A DNA stretch of 64,000 bases from Bog-473 sp963742035 (GCA_963742035.1 CAVUKH010000013.1:186001-250000); one strand, 5' to 3'. Counted from the first letter of the stretch, positions 1 through 9,713 are shown. Notes: generated by a model not told the origin, from the letters alone. Made by a program: numbers and translations.

Positions 1-57
1 CAGGGGAATCGGCTCGAGGGTAATCACAAGGCCGATGAGGAGCAGATCGAGAATCAT
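1..57 (-). CDS. GAP-family membrane protein, N-terminal fragment (cut by window edge)
   Basis: The minus strand reads ATG at 57-55 followed by 18 codons giving MILDLLLIGLVITLEPIPL, still open at the window edge. The pattern of a hydrophobic first helix ending in ITLEPIPL is the usual beginning of actinobacterial GAP/Sap-family polytopic membrane proteins (related to the mycobacterial sulfolipid-addressing protein). A GGTGAGG stretch just upstream could serve as ribosome binding site. Only the first helix is visible, so the family call rests on about 19 residues. Confidence 0.5.
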   Translation of the reverse strand, partial: MILDLLLIGLVITLEPIPL

Positions 58-69
58 GTCCTCACCGTT

Positions 70-246
70 TTACGTCGCCTCGAGTTCCTTGATGGCAGCT
101 CCGGCGACGATCCGATCACCGAACATTCCCGCCAACCGTCGCGCCTTCTCCATCTGGGAGTCCCGGATGTTGGTGGGGGGCATCTTGACACCGAAATCGC
201 GCTCCTTGTACTCACCGGAACCGAGAAAGCTCAGGAGCGAGGACAA
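70..246 (-). CDS. possible small protein, 58 aa
   Basis: An open frame from a TTG codon at 246 to TAA at 70 encodes a 58-residue peptide with a plausible globular composition (YKERDFGVKMPPTNIRDSQ, then a charged helix-like stretch). It ends 12 bases before the GAP-family start, so the two could be co-transcribed. The frame is closed by a TGA a short way upstream and there is no clear ribosome binding site. It could be a real microprotein or the tail of a decayed gene. I do not recognise a family. Confidence 0.3.
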   Translation of the reverse strand: MSSLLSFLGSGEYKERDFGVKMPPTNIRDSQMEKARRLAGMFGDRIVAGAAIKELEAT

Positions 247-579
247 GGAGCGGATTTGACCGCCCTGATGGTGAAATCAGATGCCGTCCCACAACGTTGC
301 GGTCTCCTTTCGTTCCCATTCTGTGACCCCGTGTTCAGGTTGCGCTTCCAATAGCGACGGCAGCATACGACTCCGGCGAACGGCTTGCCGGCGTGGCGAC
401 CACTTCGAGAAAAGGGTCTCGTCTCGCAGCTGTGGCCACGGAGCACCTCGGCCATGCCGTTTCATCACCTCTCTGTCTGATTCGTAGGGAGAAGGCGGGC
501 CAGAAGTACCGACGGCGTCCCTCGCGGAGTCCATATCGGTCCGTTCGTTTGAAACTCTCCACCCAGACGAAGCCGGCCC
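247..579. other. non-coding stretch, about 330 bp
   Basis: Several overlapping open frames exist on both strands, but none has a recognisable motif, a good ribosome binding site or natural-looking composition. I see no clear repeat or hairpin. Confidence 0.4.
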
Positions 580-975
580 TCAAGCCAGGATCTTTGCCTT
601 CTGTGAGTCGAACTCGGCATCGGTGATGACCCCCTGCTGCTTGAGATCGGCCAGCTTGGCGAGCTGCTCGGTAGAAGTAGTGCCCGATCCGGCTGTCTCC
701 TTGACGTATGTGTCGAAGGCTTTCTGCTGCTGTGCCGCCTGAGTCGCAGCACGCTCCTGCATCTTTCCGCCCCGTGCGATCAGATAGACGAAAATGCCCA
801 GAAATGGCAGGACGATGACGAAGATGACCCACAGCGTTTTCGCCACGCCTCCGAGGTCGTGGCTACGAAAGATATCTGAGAACACGATGATCAAAAGCCA
901 GAACCAGATGATCAGGAGGAAGAACCCCAGCATCGTCCCGAAGAGGTCAGCAAGCGGATAGGTGTAGGCGAGCAT
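580..975 (-). CDS. PLDc_N/SHOCT domain membrane protein
   Basis: A 131-residue protein. Residues about 5-65 form two hydrophobic helices separated by a short SDIFRSHDLGG-type loop, the PLDc_N-like arrangement seen before SHOCT tails. The last 31 residues (EQLAKLADLKQQGVITDAEF, then SQKAKILA) are a classic SHOCT motif, a short oligomerisation/interaction helix pair. The start is placed at the ATG at 975 because GGAAGGAAACTGCG lies directly before it; an upstream in-frame codon at 1002 lacks this. Function is unknown. A second SHOCT-tailed protein lies at 10163-10426 with a very similar C-terminus. Confidence 0.85.
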   Translation of the reverse strand: MLAYTYPLADLFGTMLGFFLLIIWFWLLIIVFSDIFRSHDLGGVAKTLWVIFVIVLPFLGIFVYLIARGGKMQERAATQAAQQQKAFDTYVKETAGSGTTSTEQLAKLADLKQQGVITDAEFDSQKAKILA

Positions 976-1163
976 CGCAGTTTCCTTCCTGATCGATAGC
1001 ACTCACAGCGCGAGCATCGGCCGTCCGACGCCTCGGCTGCCCCGAAAGGCGGAGCGTTTCGGTCGTCCTTCGGTCGATGCGTGTAGGGAGATCGAACCAC
1101 GAGAAGGGACCGGACGGCATCACCCGCGGGGGATGACTTTGAGCAGGCCTGCCTCGGCGGCGC

Positions 1164-3947
1164 TCAGAGAATCCCGATCTCCTGAGCCCGCAAGACAGCC
1201 CGGTTGCGATTCGCCACACCCAATTTCCGGTAGATGTGCACCATATGGGTCTTGATCGTGTTCACTGATACGTAGAAGTGATCGGCGAGCTCGCTGTTCG
1301 TGAGGCGACTGGGGAGGTACGACAGGATCTCGAGCTCTCGCACCGTCAACGGCTCGACGAGGTCGCCCCCCAGGGATGGTGAAATGAATTCCCGAGCTCG
1401 CTGCAGGATCTGTCGTCGAAACCCGGAGTCGACATTTGGAAGGTCCGAGACCATGCGGACGGTCGTTGGACCCGTCCGCACGAACACTTCCACCAGAGAG
1501 TGACGCTCGGCAATCGCCACCGCCTCGTCGAGCTGCCTCTGTGCGACTTCGGGGGAGCCCTCGTTTGCGGCCAGCCAGGCTGCGAGCAGGAGGCCTTCAA
1601 TCTTGGCCAGTGGATGGGTTGTACCGGCGGAACGAGGGAGGGCGTCCACCAATTTTCGAGCCAAATCGAGGTCTTCGAGTGCGAGTGCAGTCGCAGCGCG
1701 CTCGAACTCCACTGCGGCTGCACTTGAAGGCGCGGTGTCCAGCAGACGCTGCGCCTGATGGGCGGATCCACCGAGACGTAACAAACGGCTGTGGAGCGCA
1801 ACGAGCCGGTCAGCGACGATGGGCGGCGCCGGTGCCCCGAGGTCGCTTCTGGCCGAGAGAACGGTCTCCATCGCCAGTTCTCGCTTGCCTTCTGCCTCCT
1901 GAAGGAGCGCTGCGACAAGGTGGCCCACCCACGAGAGCTGGCTACGCCGATTGGCTTCGGCTCTCAACACACCCTCGTGCAGGGAGAGCGAAGCCCGTCC
2001 GGGCTCGCCATTCTCCAAGGCTGCGAGAGCAGAAGTCAGGTACGCTTCGGCGGTCGAGGGATGCGCAAGCAAACCGACTTCCCTGGCGGTTGACAGCGCC
2101 TCGTCAGCCAAGGCAACCGCTCTTTCGGTGTTGCCGCACCAGGCCTCGAGCAACCCAAGGGAACCAAGACCACTCACTTTCCAGATCGGGTACGTCGCTC
2201 CCAGGGTGGCGAGTCCCCGAACCAGCCAGTCCCGGCACTGCTCAAGGTTCCCGGCCTGGAAATGTGCCCTGCCGCATGACATGACGGCCATGGTCTGCAG
2301 CGAGGCGGGATGGCTCAGATTCATGATGGCCGGGATTTGGGTTTCGCCGATCTGACCGAGCGTGTCGAGTGCACGAATAGCCATGTCCAGCGAGACCTCA
2401 GGGCGTGGCCGCCATTGGACGAGTGAAGCAAGAAAGACTTGGGCACATGCGCGTTCACCGTCTGATGAGCCCGAGGCGGTGGCAACTCGTCCGAGAATGT
2501 CCTCAGCACCCGCTGCAAAACCCTCGACACCCATCAGAATCCCCAAGAGCAGGCTCACCTCGTGCCGGTTCCTTCTTGCCGACTCGGGAACTTCGTTGAT
2601 CCAGCGGATGACGGTGGCCATCTCTCCCTTCTCAAAGATCTCGGAACCCCGAGCCATGATGACGTCAAGGGCGCCCTCCCAGTCCCGGGCCCGAAGCAGG
2701 TACTCCAGCGCGAAATTCACATCACCTCGCTCGAGGTGCCACGAGGCTGCCAGACTGAGCAGACGGGCCTCCATGCCTGGCTGCTCCGCCCTCAGTTTGA
2801 AGCGGAGCACGTCGCGGAAGAGATGATGAAAGCGAAACCACCGGCGTCGTGTGTCGAGAGGAACGAGGAACATCGGCTCCCGCTCCAATTCCTCGAACAC
2901 GACCTGCGGATGCGGTTCGTCCGTGAGATGCGCAACCAATTCCGCACAGAATGAGTCCAGCACCGAGATGCGGAGGAGGAAGTCACGGCGATTCTCCGGC
3001 TGAGCCTGAAGCACCTCTTCACTGAGGTAGTCCGCGATGAGCCGATCGTCTCCGCTGAACTGCGTGATGAACTCGTCCACATCGTCGTGGAGCCTCAGCG
3101 TCATTCCCGCCAGCTGCAGGCCGGCCGCCCACCCCTCCGTCCGGGCGACCAGGGCAGCGACTCTGTCAATCCCAAGTGAACGGCCGGTGATACGTGTCAG
3201 AAGGATGGCGGAGTCGACCTCGTCGAAGGCGAGGTCGGATTGGCGGATCTCTGTCAGTTGGGCGTTCAGCCGACGGCGGCTCCAAGCAATGGGGAGATCG
3301 ACCCGGGTCGACAACACCAGGTGAATGTTGGGCGGAAGAAGATCGACCAGGGCACCCAGATCCGCGATGAGGACAGGGTTGGACAGGTGATGAAGATCGT
3401 CAAGGACAATGACGACCTCGGGAAGCTCTCTCATTTGCGCTTCGAGAGCCTCGAGAAGAGGGGCCCCTAGCCCGCCTCCGTGCAATGAGGTCAGGACGCG
3501 GAGATCGGCGAAGTCTGGGTTGATGTCGGCGAGTTCCTGCAGGAGGCGTTGTGAGAATCGAACGGGGTCGTTATGGTCTTCGACAAGCTCTACCCACGCG
3601 AAATTCAACTCGGGGTGGGCGGTTGCCCATTGTGCAAGGAGTACGGACTTCCCGGCGCCCGCGGGAGCCACAATGAGCGTCAGTGGGCGAACGAGAGCCT
3701 CGTCCAACTGACGCCGCAGCGCGGCTCGGTCGACTGCGTAATCTGGAGCAACAGCTGGACCAGGCAAAATGGGGGCTCGTTCTCTGGCCGATATCCGGTC
3801 GGCCAGTGTGTCACCCGGACATGGTGCAACGCCAGTGAGCACCTGGCATCCATCGTCAATCCGCCGGCATACTCGCACATGTCCTCGCGCTGTCTCCCTG
3901 GTCGCGGGCACGGGCATCGGCAGTGCGGTCCTCGGTACCGTGGACAT
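1164..3947 (-). CDS. MalT-like LuxR-family transcriptional regulator (STAND ATPase)
   Basis: A 927-residue regulator of the MalT/STAND type: ligand and ATP binding drive self-assembly and DNA binding. Walker A is APAGAGKS with Lys100, and a Walker B-like VVIVLDDLHH stretch follows near residue 180. The middle 400-850 is alpha-helical and TPR-like. The C-terminus (about 865-925) is a LuxR helix-turn-helix, LTVRELEILSYL then VSVNTIKTHMVHIYRKLGV. Length matches the 850-950 residues usual for the family. The first 60 residues look poorly conserved and the true start could be further inside; I kept the longest ATG frame. It is divergent from the sulfatase operon across 336 bp, so it is a candidate regulator of that operon (inference). 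Confidence 0.9.
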   Translation of the reverse strand: MSTVPRTALPMPVPATRETARGHVRVCRRIDDGCQVLTGVAPCPGDTLADRISARERAPILPGPAVAPDYAVDRAALRRQLDEALVRPLTLIVAPAGAGKSVLLAQWATAHPELNFAWVELVEDHNDPVRFSQRLLQELADINPDFADLRVLTSLHGGGLGAPLLEALEAQMRELPEVVIVLDDLHHLSNPVLIADLGALVDLLPPNIHLVLSTRVDLPIAWSRRRLNAQLTEIRQSDLAFDEVDSAILLTRITGRSLGIDRVAALVARTEGWAAGLQLAGMTLRLHDDVDEFITQFSGDDRLIADYLSEEVLQAQPENRRDFLLRISVLDSFCAELVAHLTDEPHPQVVFEELEREPMFLVPLDTRRRWFRFHHLFRDVLRFKLRAEQPGMEARLLSLAASWHLERGDVNFALEYLLRARDWEGALDVIMARGSEIFEKGEMATVIRWINEVPESARRNRHEVSLLLGILMGVEGFAAGAEDILGRVATASGSSDGERACAQVFLASLVQWRPRPEVSLDMAIRALDTLGQIGETQIPAIMNLSHPASLQTMAVMSCGRAHFQAGNLEQCRDWLVRGLATLGATYPIWKVSGLGSLGLLEAWCGNTERAVALADEALSTAREVGLLAHPSTAEAYLTSALAALENGEPGRASLSLHEGVLRAEANRRSQLSWVGHLVAALLQEAEGKRELAMETVLSARSDLGAPAPPIVADRLVALHSRLLRLGGSAHQAQRLLDTAPSSAAAVEFERAATALALEDLDLARKLVDALPRSAGTTHPLAKIEGLLLAAWLAANEGSPEVAQRQLDEAVAIAERHSLVEVFVRTGPTTVRMVSDLPNVDSGFRRQILQRAREFISPSLGGDLVEPLTVRELEILSYLPSRLTNSELADHFYVSVNTIKTHMVHIYRKLGVANRNRAVLRAQEIGIL

Positions 3948-4283
3948 CTCCGCCGTCTCGCGGTGATGCCCAGAGGGGCCGATTGCACGACCTGCAGCTG
4001 CTCCCCGGGCACCCCCCTGTTTCGTTGCTTGGATCTTCCGGCGGGGAGGTACGCCTCTCTGCGCCGCCCTTGATCACCCTCCGGGGATGACGACATATCT
4101 GCGAGTCCGTACCACGATGAGTGCGATGCCCGGCCGCCGTGTCCCTGCGATTCGACTGTCTCCTCGGGCAGCGACGCAGTGTGGCCGTCTCGTGCCTGAA
4201 GTTGCGGCTCCACCCGGAGGGCTGTCCGCAGAAGGTCGGGCGATGGGCGGTCTCAGAGCCCCAGGACAACGGGAAGGCTCCTC
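3948..4283. promoter_or_regulatory. divergent intergenic region between regulator and sulfatase operon
   Basis: 336 bp separate the MalT-like gene (minus) from the first gene of the sulfatase operon (plus), so both promoters and any operator should lie here. I see no obvious palindrome or consensus -35/-10 pair. Open frames in this stretch are not convincing. Confidence 0.4.
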
Positions 4284-4553
4284 TTGAATGCCGGACGTTT
4301 CGAGATCGTGGTGAGGGGACGATTGAGCCCAACGCTCATCGCAGCAATAGACGGGTTCGAGGTCACTCGATGTGACCTGGGCTTGACCCACCTGGTCGGG
4401 TGGGTGCCCGATCAGGCTCGATTGCACGGCACGCTCGAGATGCTCAGAGATCTCAATATCGAACTGGTGTCGGTGAATCCGATGGAGTCCCCCGAATTTC
4501 AACCAAGTGAAGCCACCGGGAGAGGTAACCCCAAGGGAGGGACCGATGCCTGA
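4284..4553 (+). CDS. small conserved-looking protein upstream of sulfatase, 89 aa
   Basis: Begins at ATG 4284 with GGGAAGG about 10 bases upstream. It has an alternating hydrophobic pattern (FEIVVRGRLSPTLIAAIDGF; HLVGWVPDQARLHGTLEMLR; DLNIELVSVNP) consistent with a small ferredoxin-like alpha/beta fold, then a disordered tail. Its stop codon lies inside the sulfatase gene: the two overlap by 8 bases, so translation is probably coupled. I do not recognise a named family. The tight coupling suggests a dedicated partner of the sulfatase or a small sensor protein (inference). Confidence 0.75.
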   Translation: MNAGRFEIVVRGRLSPTLIAAIDGFEVTRCDLGLTHLVGWVPDQARLHGTLEMLRDLNIELVSVNPMESPEFQPSEATGRGNPKGGTDA

Positions 4554-6900
4554 CGCAATCAATCGTTTCGTGCTGCCCATCCATGATCGGCCGCACGTGG
4601 GACTCACCACCTACGACGCCAAAGATCCCGAGACCGCATTCCCGCCTATCGACGAAGTGAGGCCGCCCGAAGGATCGCCCAACGTGTTGATCATCCTGCT
4701 CGATGACATTGGCTTCGGAGCCGCCTCGAGTTTCGGTGGCGCGATCAACACGCCCACCGCCGACAGACTGGCTGCGGCTGGCCTCAAACTGACACGGTTC
4801 CACACGACGGCTCTGTGCGCGCCGAGCCGCCAAGCGCTTTTGACCGGGCGCAACCACCACACCGCAGGTATGGGAGCTATTCCCGAGGTGGCGACATCGG
4901 CTCCGGGCTACAACTCCATCCGCCCGAAGACGACTGCGCCGTTGGCCCAGATCCTCAAACTGAATGGTTATTCGACCGCCCAATTTGGGAAGTGCCACGA
5001 GGTGCCGGTCTGGAAGACCAGCCCCATGGGCCCTTTCGACCAATGGCCCTCTCAGAGCGGCTTCGATTACTTCTACGGCTTCATCGGTGGCGAAACCAAC
5101 CAGTACTACCCGGCGCTGTTCGAAGGCACCACGCCGATCGAGCCGCCCAAAACCCCGGCCGAGGGCTATCACCTGACCGAAGACCTGGCCGACCGGGCCA
5201 TTACGTGGGTGCGCCAGCAGAGATCCCTCATGACGGACCGGCCGTTCTTCGCGTACTTCGCCCCGGGGGCCACGCACGCCCCCCATCATGTGCCCCAGGA
5301 GTGGTCGGACAAGTACAAGGGTCGCTTCGATGCCGGCTGGGATGCGCTGCGAAGCGAGGTGTTCGCCCGACAGAAGGAATTGGGCGTGATCCCTGATGAC
5401 GCGGAACTCACCCCACGCCCCGAGGATATTGACGCCTGGGACGATGTGCCGGAACTTCTGAAGCCGGTCCTGGCCCGCCAGATGGAGATCTACGCCGGCT
5501 ACCTCGAGCACGTTGATCACCACGTCGGGCGGCTGATCGACACACTGGAAGAACTCGGCGTGCTCGACGACACGCTGATCTACTACATGATCGGCGACAA
5601 CGGCGCGAGCGCCGAAGGCACGCCGAATGGCACCTTCAACGAGATGCTGTCTCTCAATGGTGCTGCCTCGTTCGAGACACCCGAGTTCCTGGCGGCCCAC
5701 GTCAATGAGTTCGGGACCCCGGACGCGTACAACCACTACGCTGTCGGTTGGGCCCACGCCATGAGCACCCCGTACCAGTGGACGAAACAGGTTGCATCGC
5801 ACTTCGGGGGCACACGGAACGGAGCCATCGTCCATTGGCCCAGTGGAATAGCCGCCCGGGGTGAGGTCCGCAACCAGTTCCACCACGTGATCGACGTTGC
5901 CGCCACGGTGCTCGACGTGATCGGCCTTCCCGAGCCCACTTTCGTCAATGGCGTCGAGCAGCTTCCACTGCATGGAGTATCCATGACCTATCTCTTCGAT
6001 GACGCCGCTGCCGCCGAACGCCGCGAGACTCAGTACTTCGAGATGGTGTGCAACCGAGGCATCTACCACAAGGGTTGGACGGCAGTCACCCGGCACAGCA
6101 TCCCGTGGCTGTTCGGTGCCACCCTGCCCGCGCTGAATGACGATGTGTGGGAGCTCTACGACACGACCTCTGACTGGACTCAGACGCGGGATCTTGCAGC
6201 CGAAGAACCCGAACGACTTGCCGAACTCCAGCGGCTCTTTCTCATCGAAGCCGTGAAGTACAACGTCCTGCCTCTCGACGACCGGCGAATCGAGCGGTTC
6301 AACTCCGAGATTGCAGGCCGGCCCGAGCTCGCCAAGGGTCCCTCACAGGTGTTCTTCGGTGGGATGTCGAGGGTGACGGAGAACACGGTTCTCAACCTCA
6401 AGAACAAGTCCTATGCCATCACAGCCGAGGTGGTCGTGCCTGAGCGTGCCAACGGGGTTGTCGTGGCCCAGGGAGGCGCGTTTGGCGGCTGGTCCCTCTA
6501 CCTGCTGGACGGCGTCCCGACCCACTGCTACAACCTGCTCGGACTCAATCGTGTGAAGGCGACCGGCACCGATCCGATGGCCGCCGGGACACATCAGATT
6601 CGTGTCGAGTTCGCGTATGACGGCGACGGCTTGGCCAAAGGTGGTGACACCACCCTCTATGTGGACGGCACCCTCGTAGGATCTTCGCGCCAGGAGGCCA
6701 GCATCCCGATGCTGTTCTCGGGAGACGAGACCCTTGACGTGGGTGGCGACCATGCCACATCGGTCAGCGACGACTACACACCCGAGACCAGTGATTTCAC
6801 AGGTTCGGTCACCTGGGTCCAGCTCGATCAGGGACTGGACGACAGTTCGCACCTGATCTCGCCGGAGGATCGCCTCCGGGTCGCGATGGCCCGCCAATAG
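4546..6900 (+). CDS. type I sulfatase (arylsulfatase family)
   Basis: A 784-residue sulfatase that hydrolyses sulfate esters. The formylglycine motif is C91-A-P-S-R followed by LLTGR, exactly the C-x-P-S-R signature in which Cys91 is converted to formylglycine. Asp53-Asp54 (ILLDDIGFG) supply metal ligands, and MIGDNGAS plus GGTRNG carry further active-site residues. A C-terminal beta-rich domain (about 610-760) follows, as in the long actinobacterial/proteobacterial arylsulfatases. The start is ATG 4546, preceded by AGGGAGGGACCG; an in-frame GTG at 4507 lies inside the upstream gene. No signal peptide is visible, so it is probably cytoplasmic. The activating enzyme is encoded next. Confidence 0.95.
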   Translation: MPDAINRFVLPIHDRPHVGLTTYDAKDPETAFPPIDEVRPPEGSPNVLIILLDDIGFGAASSFGGAINTPTADRLAAAGLKLTRFHTTALCAPSRQALLTGRNHHTAGMGAIPEVATSAPGYNSIRPKTTAPLAQILKLNGYSTAQFGKCHEVPVWKTSPMGPFDQWPSQSGFDYFYGFIGGETNQYYPALFEGTTPIEPPKTPAEGYHLTEDLADRAITWVRQQRSLMTDRPFFAYFAPGATHAPHHVPQEWSDKYKGRFDAGWDALRSEVFARQKELGVIPDDAELTPRPEDIDAWDDVPELLKPVLARQMEIYAGYLEHVDHHVGRLIDTLEELGVLDDTLIYYMIGDNGASAEGTPNGTFNEMLSLNGAASFETPEFLAAHVNEFGTPDAYNHYAVGWAHAMSTPYQWTKQVASHFGGTRNGAIVHWPSGIAARGEVRNQFHHVIDVAATVLDVIGLPEPTFVNGVEQLPLHGVSMTYLFDDAAAAERRETQYFEMVCNRGIYHKGWTAVTRHSIPWLFGATLPALNDDVWELYDTTSDWTQTRDLAAEEPERLAELQRLFLIEAVKYNVLPLDDRRIERFNSEIAGRPELAKGPSQVFFGGMSRVTENTVLNLKNKSYAITAEVVVPERANGVVVAQGGAFGGWSLYLLDGVPTHCYNLLGLNRVKATGTDPMAAGTHQIRVEFAYDGDGLAKGGDTTLYVDGTLVGSSRQEASIPMLFSGDETLDVGGDHATSVSDDYTPETSDFTGSVTWVQLDQGLDDSSHLISPEDRLRVAMARQ

Positions 6901-7000
6901 CTCCGACGTACGGTATTTGCGATGCCGGCGACGGCGGACATCGCCGGGCCGGCGACTGCAGCGAGAGAAATGAACACCGACGCTGGAATACGCTGCTGGC

Positions 7001-7972
7001 ATGTCGGATGCCTGCTGCGCCCCCGGTCGCGACGGCCCACCTCGAGGACAGGGCCACACGGAAACTGGGTCTCCATCCGGCGGGCCCGTTCCCGAGACTC
7101 TGGCGATGATTCCCGGCGGCACCTACCACATGGGCGACGAATCGGACTGGTCCTACCCGGGTGACGGGGAAGGTCCAGTCCACAAGGTTCACCTCGCGCC
7201 GTACCTGATCGATCGGTACGCGGTGAGCAATCGGCAGTTCGCCGAATTCGTCGAGGCCACCGGCTGGCGTACCGATGCGGAGAGGTTCGAGTGGTCTTTC
7301 GTCTTCGGTGGTCTGCTTCCCGACGACTTCCCTCCCACCCGAGGTGTCGCGAGCGCGCCCTGGTGGCGGCAGGTCATGGGCGCCGACTGGCGTCATCCGG
7401 AGGGGCCACACTCGGACACCTCGGATCGGCCGGACCATCCCGTTGTCCATGTCTCGTGGAACGATGCTCAGGGCTATTGTGCCTGGTCAGGGACCCGTCT
7501 ACCCACAGAGGCCGAGTGGGAGATTGCCGCCCGGGGTGGACTCAAAAGGCAGCCATTCCCCTGGGGGGTCCAGCTCGAACCGAATGGCCGACACCAGATG
7601 AATGTCTTCCAGGGCGAGTTCCCTGGAACGAATACCGCGGCCGACGGGTACGTAGGCACAGCTCCGGTCGATGCGTTCGATCCCAATGGGTATGGCTTGC
7701 ACAATATGTGCGGCAACGTGTGGGAGTGGTGCGCTGACTGGCTCGACGTGGCGTATTACCGAGCCTCACCCGTCCAGGCACCTGCAGGGCCTTCCTCCGG
7801 GACGGCGCGGGTCCAGCGCGGCGGCTCCTACCTGTGCCACTCGTCGTATTGCCGCCGTTACCGGGTGTCCGCGCGCTTCGGCAGCGAACCGGACAGCTCG
7901 AGTGCCAACGTGGGGTTCCGGGTGGCGAGTGAGCCGCCAATCGGCTCATCGCAGGGCAGAACCCCCGAATAG
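7001..7972 (+). CDS. formylglycine-generating enzyme (SUMF1/FGE family)
   Basis: A 323-residue sulfatase-maturing oxygenase that converts the cysteine of C-x-P-S-R into formylglycine. Diagnostic features: MIPGGTYHMG near residue 36, RLPTEAEWE at 166-174, GNVWEWCADW at 238-247, and the copper-binding cysteine pair Cys279-x4-Cys284 within SYLCHSSYCRRYRVSAR, equivalent to the catalytic pair of human SUMF1. NVGFR closes the domain. The short N-terminal CCAPGR piece is common in bacterial FGEs. It lies 100 bp after the sulfatase on the same strand, and its substrate is very probably that enzyme. No strong ribosome binding site precedes the ATG. Confidence 0.95.
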   Translation: MSDACCAPGRDGPPRGQGHTETGSPSGGPVPETLAMIPGGTYHMGDESDWSYPGDGEGPVHKVHLAPYLIDRYAVSNRQFAEFVEATGWRTDAERFEWSFVFGGLLPDDFPPTRGVASAPWWRQVMGADWRHPEGPHSDTSDRPDHPVVHVSWNDAQGYCAWSGTRLPTEAEWEIAARGGLKRQPFPWGVQLEPNGRHQMNVFQGEFPGTNTAADGYVGTAPVDAFDPNGYGLHNMCGNVWEWCADWLDVAYYRASPVQAPAGPSSGTARVQRGGSYLCHSSYCRRYRVSARFGSEPDSSSANVGFRVASEPPIGSSQGRTPE

Positions 7973-8075
7973 GCCGACAGCCCCGGGCCACGTGGCGACG
8001 ACCCGGTGTCCACGCTGTGAGAAATCGTCCTGTTCGGGTGATGGTCGCGGACGAGAGTGGCGCGACGGTGGCTGT

Positions 8076-9554
8076 ATGTCGAATCAAGGAACCACTGAAA
8101 CGGGGGACGTCGCGGTCGAAGCGCCCACCTCCGGCCACCTGACGACCGAGGAGCGCGTCGCCCTGGGCAAGGCAGCCCGTACCTTGGTTCCGAGGGCCGC
8201 CCATGGTGAGTGGGAGGTGTCTCCGGCGCGGCCCGATCCGGTCACGCTGCTGGAGAGCCAGGCTGATTCACGGGTTCAGGAATTGGTCCCCATTCGCTAC
8301 GGGAGGATGCTGGTCTCTCCCTTCACGTTCTATCGGGGGGCGGCACTTGTCATGGCGTCCGACTTGGCCACGACCCCGAACTCCGGCCTGCAGGTTCAGG
8401 CCTGCGGGGACGCTCACCTCAGCAACTTCGGAGTCTTCGCCTCGGCAGAGCGCAACCTCGTTTTCGACGTGAACGACTTCGACGAGACTCTCCCTGGACC
8501 GTGGGAATGGGATGTGAAGAGACTCGCGGCCAGCCTGGCCATCGCCGGCCGTGATCGTGGATTCTCCAACCGTGAGCGCGCCGACGTGGTGCGTGATGCG
8601 GTATCGGGTTATCGCACGGAGATGGCCACGTTGGCCACCATGAACGATCTCGATGTGTGGTACGCCCGCATGGACATCGAGAAGGTGCTCAGAGATTTGG
8701 GCGATGAGCTCGGACTCGCTGAAAGGAAGCGTTCCAGCACCTCGTTGTCCAAAGCCAAAGTTCGGGCCGACAAGGCGTTGGCGAAGGCACGCACCCGTGA
8801 CAGTCTGCAGGCCTTGGACAAACTCACCCAAGTGGTCAATGGGAAGACAAGCTTCGTCAGCGACCCGCCACTACTCGTTCCGATTGAGGAGATACTTTCC
8901 GACGACCAGAGCATCCTTCTGACTGAACGAATGCATGAGTTGCTCAGCCGTTACCGGGGCACCTTGCAGAGCGATCGGCGTCACCTGCTCAATCAGTTCC
9001 GGTTCGTCAGTATCGCCCGCAAGGTGGTTGGGGTAGGCAGTGTCGGCACCCGGGCCTGGGTCATCTTGATGGTCGGCAGCGACGGGCAGTCTCCGCTGTT
9101 GCTCCAGGCCAAGGAGGCGCAGAGATCAGTCCTGGCCGCATTCGTCGGCGAGAGCGACTACGCCAACCAAGGCGAGCGTGTCGTGGCGGGTCAGCACTTG
9201 ATGCAGGCTTCGAGCGACATCTTCCTTGGTTGGGACCAGGTCGACGGCATCGATGGCGTGAAGCGGGACTTCTACATTCGTCAGTTGAGGGACTGGAAGG
9301 GTTCCGCAGATACCGACCAGATGACGCCGCAGACCATGGCGGTCTACGGCCGACTCTGCGGTTGGACCCTGGCGCGCGCGCACGCCCGCTCGGGCGACCG
9401 GGTCGCCATCGCTGCCTACTTGGGATCGGGTAGGTCCTTCGACAACGCGATCGCCTCCTTCTCCGAGTCCTACGCCGACCAGAACGAGCAAGACTTTGAG
9501 GCGCTTCAGAGGGCCGCGGCGGACGGGCGGATCCGCGTGGAGTCGGGGCTGTGA
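8076..9554 (+). CDS. DUF2252 family protein
   Basis: A 492-residue protein of the DUF2252 family, common in actinobacteria and with a kinase-like fold. Visible family hallmarks are RVQELVPIRYGRMLVSPFTF, FYRGAALVMASDLA, CGDAHLSNFG (kinase-like catalytic-loop motif) and FDVNDFDETLPGPWEWDVKR. The C-terminus (YADQNEQDFEAL) is also typical. The start is ATG 8076 (MSNQGTTETG), because homology-like sequence begins only after this point; the open frame extends upstream into the FGE gene without support. Biochemical function is not established. It begins about 100 bp after the FGE gene and may be on the same transcript. Confidence 0.9.
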   Translation: MSNQGTTETGDVAVEAPTSGHLTTEERVALGKAARTLVPRAAHGEWEVSPARPDPVTLLESQADSRVQELVPIRYGRMLVSPFTFYRGAALVMASDLATTPNSGLQVQACGDAHLSNFGVFASAERNLVFDVNDFDETLPGPWEWDVKRLAASLAIAGRDRGFSNRERADVVRDAVSGYRTEMATLATMNDLDVWYARMDIEKVLRDLGDELGLAERKRSSTSLSKAKVRADKALAKARTRDSLQALDKLTQVVNGKTSFVSDPPLLVPIEEILSDDQSILLTERMHELLSRYRGTLQSDRRHLLNQFRFVSIARKVVGVGSVGTRAWVILMVGSDGQSPLLLQAKEAQRSVLAAFVGESDYANQGERVVAGQHLMQASSDIFLGWDQVDGIDGVKRDFYIRQLRDWKGSADTDQMTPQTMAVYGRLCGWTLARAHARSGDRVAIAAYLGSGRSFDNAIASFSESYADQNEQDFEALQRAAADGRIRVESGL

Positions 9555-9713
9555 ACCGGCGTGGGGGTCTCTCCAGCTCGGGCCTCCTTCGCGCTGGATG
9601 AAAGCGCACGGCTTGACTGCCCGGAATTGCTGCGCGAATCACCCCATCCGGATGAGGATTTTGGCGACCGCGGTTCGTAACCTAAAACAACACGAAAGGC
9701 AAGGACGGATCTC

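Noticed and set aside
4453..6096. A 547-codon open frame antisense to the sulfatase gene
   Set aside because: It mirrors the codon bias of the sulfatase and has no recognised motif or ribosome binding site.
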